Positions 31,557-40,006 of a DNA stretch of 64,000 nucleotides are shown here, piece by piece. The translations under genes and the position numbers were made by a program. Below the pieces are notes generated by a model. The model saw only the letters and a program-made list of their open reading frames with translations, was not told the origin of the DNA and made no database searches. The stretch spans positions 345,818 to 409,817 of the forward strand of contig JAHBWE010000009.1 of assembly GCA_019637155.1 (NCBI GenBank). The letters run 5' to 3'. The stretch's first letter is position 1; every line of letters begins with the position of its first letter. This DNA comes from Labilithrix sp. GTDB taxonomy: Bacteria > Myxococcota_A > Polyangia > Polyangiales > Polyangiaceae.

Positions 31557-31976
31557 GTGATCCTGCCGATGAGCGAGGCGGACGTCGCGGCGGTCCTCGC
31601 GATCGATCCCGACGTCCGCGAAGGTCAGCTCCGCGAAGAGCTGACCCGCGCGTGGGCGCGGCTTCGCGTCGATCGCGCCGGCGGCGACGTCCTCGGCTAC
31701 GTGCTCTTCTGGCACGTCACCGACGAGATCCACCTCCTCAACGTCGCGGTCGATCCGCGCGCGCGGCGGCAGGGACGCGGCCGCGCGCTGGTCGAGGAGG
31801 TCGTCGGCTACGCGCGGGCGAACGCCGCGGCGAAGGTGCTCCTCGAGGTGCGGCGCTCGAACGAGCCCGCGCTCGCGCTCTATCGGAGCCTCGGCTTCGA
31901 GGAGATCAACGTGCGGCGGCGCTATTACGACGACGGCGAAGACGCGATCGAGATGATGCTCGCGCTGATACGCTGA
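31557..31976 (+). CDS. RimI-like ribosomal-protein-alanine N-acetyltransferase
   Basis: This 139-residue GNAT enzyme shows the acetyl-CoA loop VAVDPRARRQGRGRALVEEV and the terminal motif SNEPALALYRSLGFEEINVR, then RYYDDGEDAIEMML. These are typical of RimI, which acetylates the N-terminal Ala of ribosomal protein bS18. Other peptide N-termini are possible. The start is GTG 31557, giving the usual opening VILPMSEADVAAVLAID. It is followed after six bases by the TPR metallopeptidase gene. Confidence 0.88.
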   Translation: MILPMSEADVAAVLAIDPDVREGQLREELTRAWARLRVDRAGGDVLGYVLFWHVTDEIHLLNVAVDPRARRQGRGRALVEEVVGYARANAAAKVLLEVRRSNEPALALYRSLGFEEINVRRRYYDDGEDAIEMMLALIR

Positions 31977-31982
31977 GGACGC

Positions 31983-34763
31983 ATGCGCCGCACGGTCCTC
32001 GGTCTCGTCGTCTCCGCCGTCGTCCTCGCCGGGAGCACGCTCTCGGCGCAGCCCAAGCCGAGCGGCCCGCTCGCGGAGGGCCTCGCCGCGCTGAACGCGA
32101 GCGAATACGCGAAGGCGGAGGCGGAGCTCGCGAAGGTGAAGGGCCAGCCCGAGGCCGCGTTCGGCCTCGCCCGCGCGGCCTTCGAGCAAGGCAAGTTCGA
32201 CGACGCCGACAAACACGCGACCGCCTCCGGCACCGCGCGCGCGAAGGTCCTCCGCGCGGAGATCCTCCTCGCGCGCGGCAAGCAGAAGGAGGCGGTGGCG
32301 CTCCTCGAGACGCTCAAGAACGGCAAGACGGTGGAGGCGCGGCGCGCGAAGCTCCTCCTCGGCGAGACGCTCATCGCGATGGGCAAGCGCGGCGACGCCG
32401 ACGAGCCGCTCAAGAAGGTGATCGAGGACTACAACGACAACACGATCACGCAGACCGACGCGGAGGGCCTCGCCCAGGTCGGCCGCGCCGCGTTCCTCCT
32501 CCGCTCGCCGAAGGACGCGAACACTGCCTTCAAGGAGAGCGAGAAGGCGGACAAGAAGCGCGTCGAGACGCTGCTCTGGGAGGCGGAGCTCTTCCTCGAC
32601 AAATACGATCCGGGCCACGCCGCGGAGGTGACGAAGGAGGCGCTCGAGATCGCGCCGAAGCGCGCCGACGCGCTCGTGATGATGGCGCGCGTGAAGCTCG
32701 ATCAGACGATGGACTTCGACGACGCGCACAAGCTCGTCGACGAGGCGCTCGCGGTGAACCCTCGGCACGCCGGCGCCTACGCGGTGAAGGCGGGCCTCTC
32801 GCTCCGCGACATGGACATCAAGAGCACCGACGCCGCGATCGCGAAGGGGCTCGCGAGCGATCCCTCCGACCTCGAGCTCCTCAGCCTGAAGGCGGCGTCG
32901 CGCTTCCTCGACGACGACAAGAGCGGCTACGAGACCGCGCGGAAGGACGTCTTCGCGCGCAACGGCGAGTTCGCGCGCTTCTACGGCATCGTCGGGGAGT
33001 ACGCGGAGTGGGAGCACCGCTACGACGACATCATCGTGATGATGAAGGAGGCGACGAAGATCGATCCCGACGACGGCAAGGCGTGGGCGGAGCTCGGGCT
33101 CACCCAGATGCGCTCCGGCGACGAGACGGGAGGCCTTCAGGCGATCCAGAAGGCGTGGTCGAAGGACCGCTTCAACGTCCGCGTCTTCAACACGCTGAAC
33201 ATGTACGAAAAGCAGATCCCGACCGAGTACGACCTCGTCGACGACGGCGTCTTCAAGGTCCGCTACCACAAGGAGGAGCGGCCGATCCTCGAGCGCTACG
33301 TCCCGCGCATGCTCGGCGAGGCGTGGGCGTCGATGAAGTCGCGCTACGGCTTCGTCCCGAAGGTGCCGGTGCAGGTCGAGATGTACGCGAACCGCGAGCA
33401 GTTCAGCGTGCGCACGAGCGGGCTCCCGAACATCGGCATCCAGGGCGTCTGCTTCGGCGGCATGATCGCCGCGATCTCGCCGAAGGCGGAGCCGTTCAAC
33501 TGGGGCAACGTCGTCTGGCACGAGCTCGGTCACGTCTTCGCGATCCAGCTCTCGAAGAACCACGTCCCGCGCTGGTTCACGGAGGGCCTCTCCGAGTACG
33601 AGACGATCGCGCGGCGGCCGGAGTGGGCGCGCGAGCTCGATCCCGAGCTCTACCAGGCGATCACGCAGAACAAGCTCCCCGGCGCGGTCGACATGAACCG
33701 CGCCTTCACCCACGCGAACGACGCGAGCGACGTCACGACCGCGTATTACGCCGCGAGCCAGATGCTCATCTGGACGGTCGAGCGCTTCGGGATGAAGGGC
33801 GTGGCGAAGGCGCTCGAGCTGTGGGGGCAGGGCAAGAAGACGCCGGACGTCTTGCAGGGCGCGTTCGGCGTGAGCCCGGCCGACTACGACAAGGGCTACC
33901 GCGCGTGGCAGCTCGCGCGCCTCTCGCGCTACAAGGACCAGTACATCTTCGCGCGGAGGCCGCAGGACGTCGACGACGCGAAGCGCGCGTTGAAGAACAC
34001 GCCGAACGACGCATCCGCGCACGTCGACCTCGCGCTCGCCCTCCTCCGCGCGCGCAAGGCCGACGACGCGAAGAAGGAACTCGACGCGGCGCTCGCGATC
34101 GATCCGAAGAACGCCGACGCGCACTTCGTCTCCGCGCGGCTCGCGCTCGGCAAGAAGGACGCGGCGACGGCGCAGAAGCACCTCGACACGATGCGGAGCC
34201 AGGGCCACGACGGCTACGTCGTGCACATGCTCCTCGCCGACATCGCGGAGTCGAAGGAGGACAAAACGCAGATGCGCTTCCACCTCGAGGCCGCGCACCG
34301 CCTCGATCCGTCGCAGTCGGAGCCGCTCAAGGGCCTCTACGACCTCGCGCACGAGGCGAAGAACGCCGGCGACGAGCTCGCGCTCCTCCGCGAGCTCGCG
34401 CAGCTCGAGCAGCACGACAAGAAGGTGTGGCGCCTGCTCCTCGAGAAGCTCGTCGCCGCGAAGCAGTGGGACGAGGCGCGCCGCGTCGGCGACAGCGCGG
34501 TGTTCGTCGACGTCACCGGCGGCCCCACCCACGTGCTCTACGCGCGCGCGCTCGCGGCGCAGAACGCCCACGGCGCGGCGATCTACGAGCTCGAGACCGC
34601 GCTCCTCGCGAAGGCGAAGGACAAGGCGGAGGAGGCGACGACGCACGCGCTCCTCGCCGCGTCGCTCGCCGCGACGGGCAAGAAGCCGGAGGCGATCAAA
34701 CATCGCGACGAGGCGCTGAAGCTCGATCCGGCGAACGAGGAAGCGAAGGCGCTGAAGCTCTGA
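31983..34763 (+). CDS. TPR-repeat protein with HELGH zinc-metallopeptidase domain
   Basis: This 926-residue exported protein has signal peptide MRRTVLGLVVSAVVLAGSTL then SAQ. About a dozen TPR-like repeats fill residues 25-410 and again 660-920. In the middle, NVVWHELGHVFAIQLS supplies the zinc ligands and catalytic Glu, and WFTEGLSEYE the third ligand, as in peptidase MA/gluzincin-like domains. The preceding beta-strands (VFKVRYHKEERPILERYVPR) are part of the same fold. It probably acts in the periplasm on envelope proteins or as a scaffold. The substrate is unknown. It lies downstream of rimI and upstream of the LuxR gene. Confidence 0.88.
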   Translation: MRRTVLGLVVSAVVLAGSTLSAQPKPSGPLAEGLAALNASEYAKAEAELAKVKGQPEAAFGLARAAFEQGKFDDADKHATASGTARAKVLRAEILLARGKQKEAVALLETLKNGKTVEARRAKLLLGETLIAMGKRGDADEPLKKVIEDYNDNTITQTDAEGLAQVGRAAFLLRSPKDANTAFKESEKADKKRVETLLWEAELFLDKYDPGHAAEVTKEALEIAPKRADALVMMARVKLDQTMDFDDAHKLVDEALAVNPRHAGAYAVKAGLSLRDMDIKSTDAAIAKGLASDPSDLELLSLKAASRFLDDDKSGYETARKDVFARNGEFARFYGIVGEYAEWEHRYDDIIVMMKEATKIDPDDGKAWAELGLTQMRSGDETGGLQAIQKAWSKDRFNVRVFNTLNMYEKQIPTEYDLVDDGVFKVRYHKEERPILERYVPRMLGEAWASMKSRYGFVPKVPVQVEMYANREQFSVRTSGLPNIGIQGVCFGGMIAAISPKAEPFNWGNVVWHELGHVFAIQLSKNHVPRWFTEGLSEYETIARRPEWARELDPELYQAITQNKLPGAVDMNRAFTHANDASDVTTAYYAASQMLIWTVERFGMKGVAKALELWGQGKKTPDVLQGAFGVSPADYDKGYRAWQLARLSRYKDQYIFARRPQDVDDAKRALKNTPNDASAHVDLALALLRARKADDAKKELDAALAIDPKNADAHFVSARLALGKKDAATAQKHLDTMRSQGHDGYVVHMLLADIAESKEDKTQMRFHLEAAHRLDPSQSEPLKGLYDLAHEAKNAGDELALLRELAQLEQHDKKVWRLLLEKLVAAKQWDEARRVGDSAVFVDVTGGPTHVLYARALAAQNAHGAAIYELETALLAKAKDKAEEATTHALLAASLAATGKKPEAIKHRDEALKLDPANEEAKALKL

Positions 34764-34806
34764 CGCCGCGGCGCCGCTCCGTACGCTCCCCGCAAGGAAA
34801 CCTCCC

Positions 34807-35829
34807 ATGGCGGAGGCGCGGCGTCGCGACGTACCTTCACGCCCGCGGATGGCGTCGTCGACGTTCGATCTGGTCCGTGCGCTCGAGGCGGTGTACGCGC
34901 TCGATCGGCCCGAAGGTCCGTGGCTGCGGGGCGTGGTCGACGCGCTCCGCCCCGGCCTCGAGGACGGGCTCGGGATGGCGGCGTACATCTACGACGCCTC
35001 GGTGCGGCCGCTCGCGATCCGCGAGCCGATCCTCGACTGCCCGCTCGACGGCGCCGGCCTCTCCGCCGTCGTCGGTCGCTCCGACGAGTCGTACGTGCGC
35101 GGAGCGTGGCTCGCGAAGGTCGCGGCGACGGCGAGCGAGACGCCGGGCTTCGCGGAGCATCCGGGCGTGCGCGAGATCTTCCATCCCGTCGGCATCCACG
35201 ACGTCCTCGTCGTCAACGCCCTCGATCCGCTCGGCGTGGGCTGCCTCATCGGCGCGCCGCTGCGCCGGCTCCGCCGCCTCCGCGACGCCGAGCGCGAACG
35301 CTGGGAGCGGGTCGGCGCGCACGTGCAGGCCGCGCTGCGCCTGAGGCTCCGGCTCAAGGCGAGCGCGGGGCCGGCGGAGGAGGGCGCCTCGGGCGGCGTC
35401 GAGGCCGTCCTCGCGCGCGGCGGGAAGGTCGAGCACCTCGAGCCGCCAGCGGAGCGTGCGGGCGCCGCGCTCCGCGACGCGGTCCTCGCGATGGACCGCG
35501 CGCGCCGCTTCCGGCGCAAACCCGATCGCGCCCTCGCTTCGTGGCGCGCGCTCGTCCGCGCGCGCTGGACGCTCGTGCACGACTTCGAAGCCGGCGGCGA
35601 TCGCTACATCGTCGCGCGCGCGAACGCGGCGAGCGCGACCGGCCCGCAGGTGCTGAGCGCGCGCGAGCGTCAGGTCGTCGGCTGCCTCGCGCTCGGCCAC
35701 AGCCCGAAGGTCATCGCCTACGAGCTCGGCCTCTCGCACTCGACCGTCCGCGTCCTCCTCGCCCGCGCCACCGCGAAGCTGGGCGCCCGCGACCGCGCCG
35801 ACCTGATCGAGAAGTTCCGCGCAGGCTGA
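34807..35829 (+). CDS. LuxR-type transcriptional regulator
   Basis: This 340-residue protein has a C-terminal LuxR/GerE helix-turn-helix: LSARERQVVGCLALGHSPKV, IAYELGLSHSTVRVLLARAT, KLGARDRADLIEKF. The N-terminal 250 residues look like a GAF/PAS-type sensing region (GMAAYIYDASVRPLAIREPI, VGCLIGAPLRRLRRLRDAER), but I cannot assign a ligand. No receiver domain is present, so it is not a classic NarL response regulator. ATG 34807 gives MAEARRRDVPS; ATG 34849 is an alternative. A palindromic repeat of family B follows the stop. Confidence 0.85.
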   Translation: MAEARRRDVPSRPRMASSTFDLVRALEAVYALDRPEGPWLRGVVDALRPGLEDGLGMAAYIYDASVRPLAIREPILDCPLDGAGLSAVVGRSDESYVRGAWLAKVAATASETPGFAEHPGVREIFHPVGIHDVLVVNALDPLGVGCLIGAPLRRLRRLRDAERERWERVGAHVQAALRLRLRLKASAGPAEEGASGGVEAVLARGGKVEHLEPPAERAGAALRDAVLAMDRARRFRRKPDRALASWRALVRARWTLVHDFEAGGDRYIVARANAASATGPQVLSARERQVVGCLALGHSPKVIAYELGLSHSTVRVLLARATAKLGARDRADLIEKFRAG

Positions 35830-35835
35830 GGCTTT

Positions 35836-35926
35836 CTTGTTCGAGAGGGCTCTGCCCTCTCGAGCTCTCCCGCCGGGGCCTCTCGCGCGAAGACGCGCTC
35901 GCCGCCCCGGGCCCCCGAGAGGGCAA
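35836..35926. repeat. Palindromic intergenic repeat, family B, copy 2
   Basis: This copy starts six bases after the LuxR stop and ends before the convergent lipoprotein stop. The first 43 bases are identical to the inverted copy at 16798-16840 and include the hairpin GAGAGGGC/TCT/GCCCTCTC. The rest (CGCGCGAAGACGCGC, CCCGAGAGGG) resembles the other copy only loosely. As with every other repeat of this kind in intergenic DNA here, it separates converging genes. Confidence 0.75.
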
Positions 35927-35936
35927 TACCCGAGAA

Positions 35937-36719
35937 CTACGGGTTGAACACTTCGTCGGGCGGCTTCGGCTGTGCGGGGGGCTTTGCCGGGGGCGGATCC
36001 GTCTTCGCCGGCGTCGCCGGCTTCGGCTTCGCCGCGGCGTCGGGCTTCTTCGCGGCGGTCGGCTCCGGCTTCTTCTTGTCGTCGTCCTTCTTCGTGGCGG
36101 TCTTCTCGTCTTCGGAGCGGCCCGTCCAGGCGGCGGTGAGCTTCGTCGAGAGCTCCTCCGCTTCCTTCGCGCCGCGGCGCGCGTCCGTGATCAGCTTGTC
36201 GAGCACGTCGACGCAGGCGCCGAGCTCGCGCTTGATGTCGTCCTTCTTCGCGACCGCCTTCTCGTCAGCGCGCTGCGCGCCCATGTTCTCCTTGTCCGTC
36301 GCGGCTTGCTTGCGGAGCTGCTCGCCCTGCTCCTTCAGCTCCTCGAGCCGCTTCAGCTCGGCGGTGAGCTTGCGCGCCCGCTCCGCCTCGCCCGCGCTCG
36401 TCTGCTCGACCGGACCCCCGAGCGCGACGCCGCCGCTCTTGCTCTCGCGCGTGGCGGTTAGGATCGTCGCGTTCGAGGCGCCGGGGCGGAGGTTGAGCGC
36501 CATGACGATGGGCTTCCGCGACTCCTTCGCCTGATCGGCCCAGCCCGCGGCCGCGACCTGCTCGCGGTGCACGGTGTCGAAGTACGGATCGTACCGCGTG
36601 TCGCCCGATTGATAGAGCTGGCCTTGCGACGTCTTCGTCTCGCCGAAGAAGAGCGAGCAGCCTGCGATCGGGAGCGCGAGGGCGGCGGAGAGGAGGAGCG
36701 CGAGAGGTGTCTTCATCAT
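35937..36719 (-). CDS. Lipoprotein with coiled coil and Lys/Pro/Ala-rich tail
   Basis: The protein has 260 residues. The signal MMKTPLALLLSAALALPIAG ends at Cys21 in a good lipobox. A short N-terminal globular part (DTRYDPYFDTVHREQVAAAG) is followed by coiled coil (ARKLTAELKRLEELKEQGEQ) and helical segments. A 70-residue low-complexity Lys/Pro/Ala tail of the sort that can span the cell wall ends the protein. The function is unknown. ATG 36719 overlaps the stop of the GYF-domain gene as ATGA, so the two are coupled and the products may work together in the envelope. Confidence 0.8.
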   Translation of the reverse strand: MMKTPLALLLSAALALPIAGCSLFFGETKTSQGQLYQSGDTRYDPYFDTVHREQVAAAGWADQAKESRKPIVMALNLRPGASNATILTATRESKSGGVALGGPVEQTSAGEAERARKLTAELKRLEELKEQGEQLRKQAATDKENMGAQRADEKAVAKKDDIKRELGACVDVLDKLITDARRGAKEAEELSTKLTAAWTGRSEDEKTATKKDDDKKKPEPTAAKKPDAAAKPKPATPAKTDPPPAKPPAQPKPPDEVFNP

Positions 36720-38740
36720 GGCTGGCGCGGACAGGTGATCGGCGTGACGTGGACCTCGAAGCTGTTCCTCCCCTTCGCGGAGAGGAACGCGACGACGCCG
36801 CGCCCGTCGGCGTTGAGCGCGATCGCCGGCTGGCCGGCGTTGTCGTTCGCGCCGGAGATCGTGAGCGGCGCGCCGGACGGTGAGCCGTCGGCCCCGAAGG
36901 TGAGGGCGCGCACTTGATGGCTCGTCGCGGAGCCCTCCGTCCACGCGAGGAGGAAGCGGCCGCCGCCGAGCGACGCGACGCTCGGGGACATCGCGTTGTC
37001 GCCCTGGCCGCCGTCGGGCACCGTGAACGGCGTCGCTTCGTCGGCGGCGCCGTGCGGCTTCACGCTCGTCCAGCGGATCGACCATTGTTCGCCGGTGCTC
37101 GCGCGATCGGCCCACGCGACGACGACGCGATCGCCCGTCGACGTGAGCGACGGTGAGCCGAGGGTCCCCCTCTCCTGACCGAGCCCCTCGATCTTGGAGA
37201 GATCGCCGTCCGGCTCGAGCACCCCTTCGCCGCGCGCGACGCCGACGCGGATGTTGCTCCCGTGCCGGAACGTCAGCGCGACGCCGCGGCGATCGGCGAG
37301 CGGGATCGCGCGGAGCGCCTCGGGCGTCGCCTCGCCGTCGAGGGCGAAGAGCCTCGCCGAGCTGTCCTTGCCGCGCGGCGCCCAGACGACCTGACCATCG
37401 GCGATGCCGACGTCGACCGGCGGGCTCGTCGCCACGCTCCGGCGCATCGCGAGGCGGTCACCTTTGCGATCGACGTCGGCGAACGCCGCGAGCTTCGTGC
37501 CGTTGAGGAACGGCGTGACGCGACGCACGTCGCCGCCCGGCGGCTTCGTGCGGACGGTCGACATCGGCGCGAGCGACGCCGCGTCGAGCATCGTCGCGAC
37601 CGCGTCGTGGCTCGACGCCGCGAACCCGATCCCGAGCGCGCTGCCGAGCGCCTGTCCCTCGATCGCGGCGCCGCTCACCGCGCGCGGCGCGATCAGCTTC
37701 GGATCGCCGGCGACGGTGCAGTCGCCGAGCACGGGCGACGAGGGGGGTGGGGCAGGCGGCGGCGGCGCGCTCACCGTCGTCGTCACGACCGGCGACGACG
37801 AGACCTCGGGCGGCGGGGCCGCCGACGCACGAGCGGACGCCGACGCGCTCGGCGTCGTCTTCGCCGAGGCGGAGCCGCCGCTCGCGAGGCCGATGATCGT
37901 GCCGAACAGGCCGAGCACGACGAGGAGCGAGAGCACGCCCGCGCCGATGAGGAGCGGTTTGTTCTTCGGCGCCTCGCCCGCGCGGAGCGCCTTGATGTCC
38001 GCGACGAGCCGATCGACGACGTTCGGCGGAGGATCGTGGAGGAAGAGCGGTCCGTCGAGCGGGGGGCTCGCTCGGCGCTCCGTCGGCGCGTTGCGGCGCC
38101 CGAACGGCAGCCTCGCGCTCGACGGCGGCGCGCCCGGCGGCGCGGCGAGGTGCGAGAGATCGGGCGACGAGCCCGACTCGAGGAGCGAGCCGCTCAGCTC
38201 CTCGATCCCGGAGTGCGGCGCAGGGAAGGCCGGCGCCGGCATTCCGATCGTCGTCGGGATGCTCTGCACCGGCGGCGCCGGCGCGGGCATCGGAGCCATC
38301 GGCGCCGGCGCGGCCGCGAACGCGGGCGAGCCGCCGATCTGCGTCGGGATGTTCTGCGACGACGGCGGATGGATCGACGGCATCTTCGCCGGCACCGGCA
38401 CGTAGCGCGGCGGCGGCGGGGGCTCCGGCTCGGGCGACGCGGGCGCGACGCTCGCCGGCACCGGCGCCATCGACTCGGAGCGCTTCTCGTAGTCCTGCTG
38501 CACCGCGACCATCGCGAGCGGCGGCGGCGGGATGTTGAGGACGACGCCGTGCGCGCCGCCGAGCGACGCCGACGTGAGCTCCGGCACCTCGTGCGCCGAC
38601 TGCCAGCTCGCCCACCCCGGCTTCCAGACCGGCGTGTTCGGCGCGATGTGCCCGCCCGCGAGCGCGGCGCGGAGCTCGTCCAGCCGCACTCGGCGCTGCT
38701 GACCATCGGGGTCCGCCCACCGCCAGACGTCGTTGCTCAT
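36716..38740 (-). CDS. GYF_2-domain membrane protein with extracytoplasmic beta-repeat region
   Basis: The protein has 674 residues. The N-terminal GYF_2-type domain (about 1-55) contains WRWADPDGQQRRVRLDELRA and TPVWKPGWASWQSAHEVPEL. A long Pro/Ala/Ser-rich cytoplasmic linker (about 70-255) and one membrane helix (LLIGAGVLSLLVVLGLFGTI) follow. The C-terminal part (about 340-674) has repeated short strands (LFALDGEATPEALRAIPLAD, FLLAWTEGSATSHQVRALTF) as in beta-propellers. A single-pass orientation with the propeller outside is inferred. Proteins of this build are common in myxobacteria without known function. It is upstream of and coupled to a lipoprotein gene. Confidence 0.75.
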   Translation of the reverse strand: MSNDVWRWADPDGQQRRVRLDELRAALAGGHIAPNTPVWKPGWASWQSAHEVPELTSASLGGAHGVVLNIPPPPLAMVAVQQDYEKRSESMAPVPASVAPASPEPEPPPPPRYVPVPAKMPSIHPPSSQNIPTQIGGSPAFAAAPAPMAPMPAPAPPVQSIPTTIGMPAPAFPAPHSGIEELSGSLLESGSSPDLSHLAAPPGAPPSSARLPFGRRNAPTERRASPPLDGPLFLHDPPPNVVDRLVADIKALRAGEAPKNKPLLIGAGVLSLLVVLGLFGTIIGLASGGSASAKTTPSASASARASAAPPPEVSSSPVVTTTVSAPPPPAPPPSSPVLGDCTVAGDPKLIAPRAVSGAAIEGQALGSALGIGFAASSHDAVATMLDAASLAPMSTVRTKPPGGDVRRVTPFLNGTKLAAFADVDRKGDRLAMRRSVATSPPVDVGIADGQVVWAPRGKDSSARLFALDGEATPEALRAIPLADRRGVALTFRHGSNIRVGVARGEGVLEPDGDLSKIEGLGQERGTLGSPSLTSTGDRVVVAWADRASTGEQWSIRWTSVKPHGAADEATPFTVPDGGQGDNAMSPSVASLGGGRFLLAWTEGSATSHQVRALTFGADGSPSGAPLTISGANDNAGQPAIALNADGRGVVAFLSAKGRNSFEVHVTPITCPRQP

Positions 38741-38755
38741 AGCGCCCGTCTCGGA

Positions 38756-39385
38756 TCATAACGCGAGTCCATCACGGCATGCGAGAACGAGGGAGAACAC
38801 GCGCCGCGCGCCCACTTCATGAAGTGACCGCGCGCACGCGGTCAACGTCGACCCGGTGGTACGTACGTCGTCCACGAGGAGAACCGCGCGGTCGCGCACG
38901 TCTTTCGGCGATCGCGCGCGGAACGCGCCGGCGAGGTTGGTGAGGCGCGCCGCCCGATCGAGCGACGACTGCATCGGTGTATCACGCACACGTTCGAGCG
39001 ACCGCGCCGCGAGAGGCCGTCCGATCGCGCCCGCGATCGGTCGAGCGAGGAGCGCGGCCTGGTTGTACCCGCGCTCGAGCAACCGCTGCCGGTGGATCGG
39101 CACCGGCACCACCACGTCGACGGGGAGCGCGCGCGCGAGCGGGATCATCACGCGCGCGAGCCGCGGGGCGAGATCGGCGCGGCCTTGGAACTTCATCCGC
39201 ACGATCGCCTCCGCCACCGCGCCGCCGTACGCGAGCGGGCCGTCACGCGACGTGGCGGGCAGGGCGGAGACCGCGCAGGCCGGGCAGAAGAGGACCGCCG
39301 CCCCGACCGGCGCGTCGCACGCCGCGCATCCGCTCGGCGCGACCACCTCTGCCAACATGCCGACGAGCGCGCGGAGCGAGAGCAC
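38756..39385 (-). CDS. comF: ComF-family phosphoribosyltransferase-like protein
   Basis: This 209-residue protein has an N-terminal four-Cys zinc site (C20, C23, C34, C37 in CAACDAPVGAAVLFCPAC). The ComF PRTase domain follows, with IVRMKFQGRADLAPRLARVM, PVPIHRQRLLERGYNQAALL, and the PRPP-binding loop VLLVDDVRTTGSTL. ComF proteins support natural DNA uptake and recombination in several bacteria; the reaction is unknown. GTG 39385 is used because the usual short leader precedes the first Cys. An ATG at 39358 would leave only ten residues before it. The upstream acetyltransferase gene is 22 bp away. Confidence 0.92.
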   Translation of the reverse strand: MLSLRALVGMLAEVVAPSGCAACDAPVGAAVLFCPACAVSALPATSRDGPLAYGGAVAEAIVRMKFQGRADLAPRLARVMIPLARALPVDVVVPVPIHRQRLLERGYNQAALLARPIAGAIGRPLAARSLERVRDTPMQSSLDRAARLTNLAGAFRARSPKDVRDRAVLLVDDVRTTGSTLTACARSLHEVGARRVFSLVLACRDGLAL

Positions 39386-39407
39386 CGCCCGCGCATCGAC
39401 CGGCTGC

Positions 39408-39986
39408 TCAGACGGTTGCGTGCTCTTCGACCGTGCGCGCGAACAAGAGGTGGTCCTCCCAGCGGCCCGCGATCTGCAAGTAACGCTCGGCGTACCCCTC
39501 CCGCCGGAAGCCGAGCTTCTCGATGACGCGGAGGCTCGCCGCGTTGCGCGGCATGATCGCCGCTTGCACGCGGTGGAGCGCCGCGGCGCCGAAGGCGAAG
39601 TCGAGCACGGCGCGGATCCCCTCGGTGCAGAGGCCGCCGCCCTGGTTGTCGACGTCCATCCAGTAGCCGAGGTACGCGCCGTGCATCGCCCCGCGCATGA
39701 CGCCGCTCAGCGCGATCTTGCCGACGAAGCGCGACGGATCCTCGCGCCGCGCGAGCATGAACGCGAACGAGCGTCCCGTCTTCCACTCGCGCCGCTGGCG
39801 GAGCACCGTGTTCGAGACCTCCGTGATCGAGGTGGGGTCCTCGCCCGGTCGCGGCGCGGGGTTCCACGGCTTCAAGTGCGCCTGGTTGTAGCGGAGCACG
39901 CGCCGGAGCTCGCCGACGTCGCCGGTGCGCGGCGGCCGCAAGATCAGCCGCTCGGTGAGGAGCCGGATCGAGAGCGGCGGGATCAC
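39408..39986 (-). CDS. GNAT acetyltransferase, RimJ/RimL type
   Basis: This 192-residue protein has the RimJ/RimL layout. It opens with TERLILRPPRTGDVGELRRV, has a central FVGKIALSGVMRGAMHGAYL and GYWMDVDNQGGGLCTEGIRA (acetyl-CoA binding), and ends in LHRVQAAIMPRNAASLRVIE, KLGFRREGYAERYLQIAGRW. The likely substrates are ribosomal-protein or other N-terminal alpha-amines, but this is not certain. GTG 39986 is the start. It lies between a Ser/Thr kinase gene and comF on the same strand. Confidence 0.9.
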   Translation of the reverse strand: MIPPLSIRLLTERLILRPPRTGDVGELRRVLRYNQAHLKPWNPAPRPGEDPTSITEVSNTVLRQRREWKTGRSFAFMLARREDPSRFVGKIALSGVMRGAMHGAYLGYWMDVDNQGGGLCTEGIRAVLDFAFGAAALHRVQAAIMPRNAASLRVIEKLGFRREGYAERYLQIAGRWEDHLLFARTVEEHATV

Positions 39987-40006
39987 GGCGCCAGCCTACC
40001 ATCCGG

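Noticed and set aside
31530..34988. A 1152-codon antisense frame over rimI and the TPR peptidase
   Set aside because: Low-complexity Arg/Leu/Val shadow of a gene with a signal peptide, TPR repeats and HELGH motif on the other strand.
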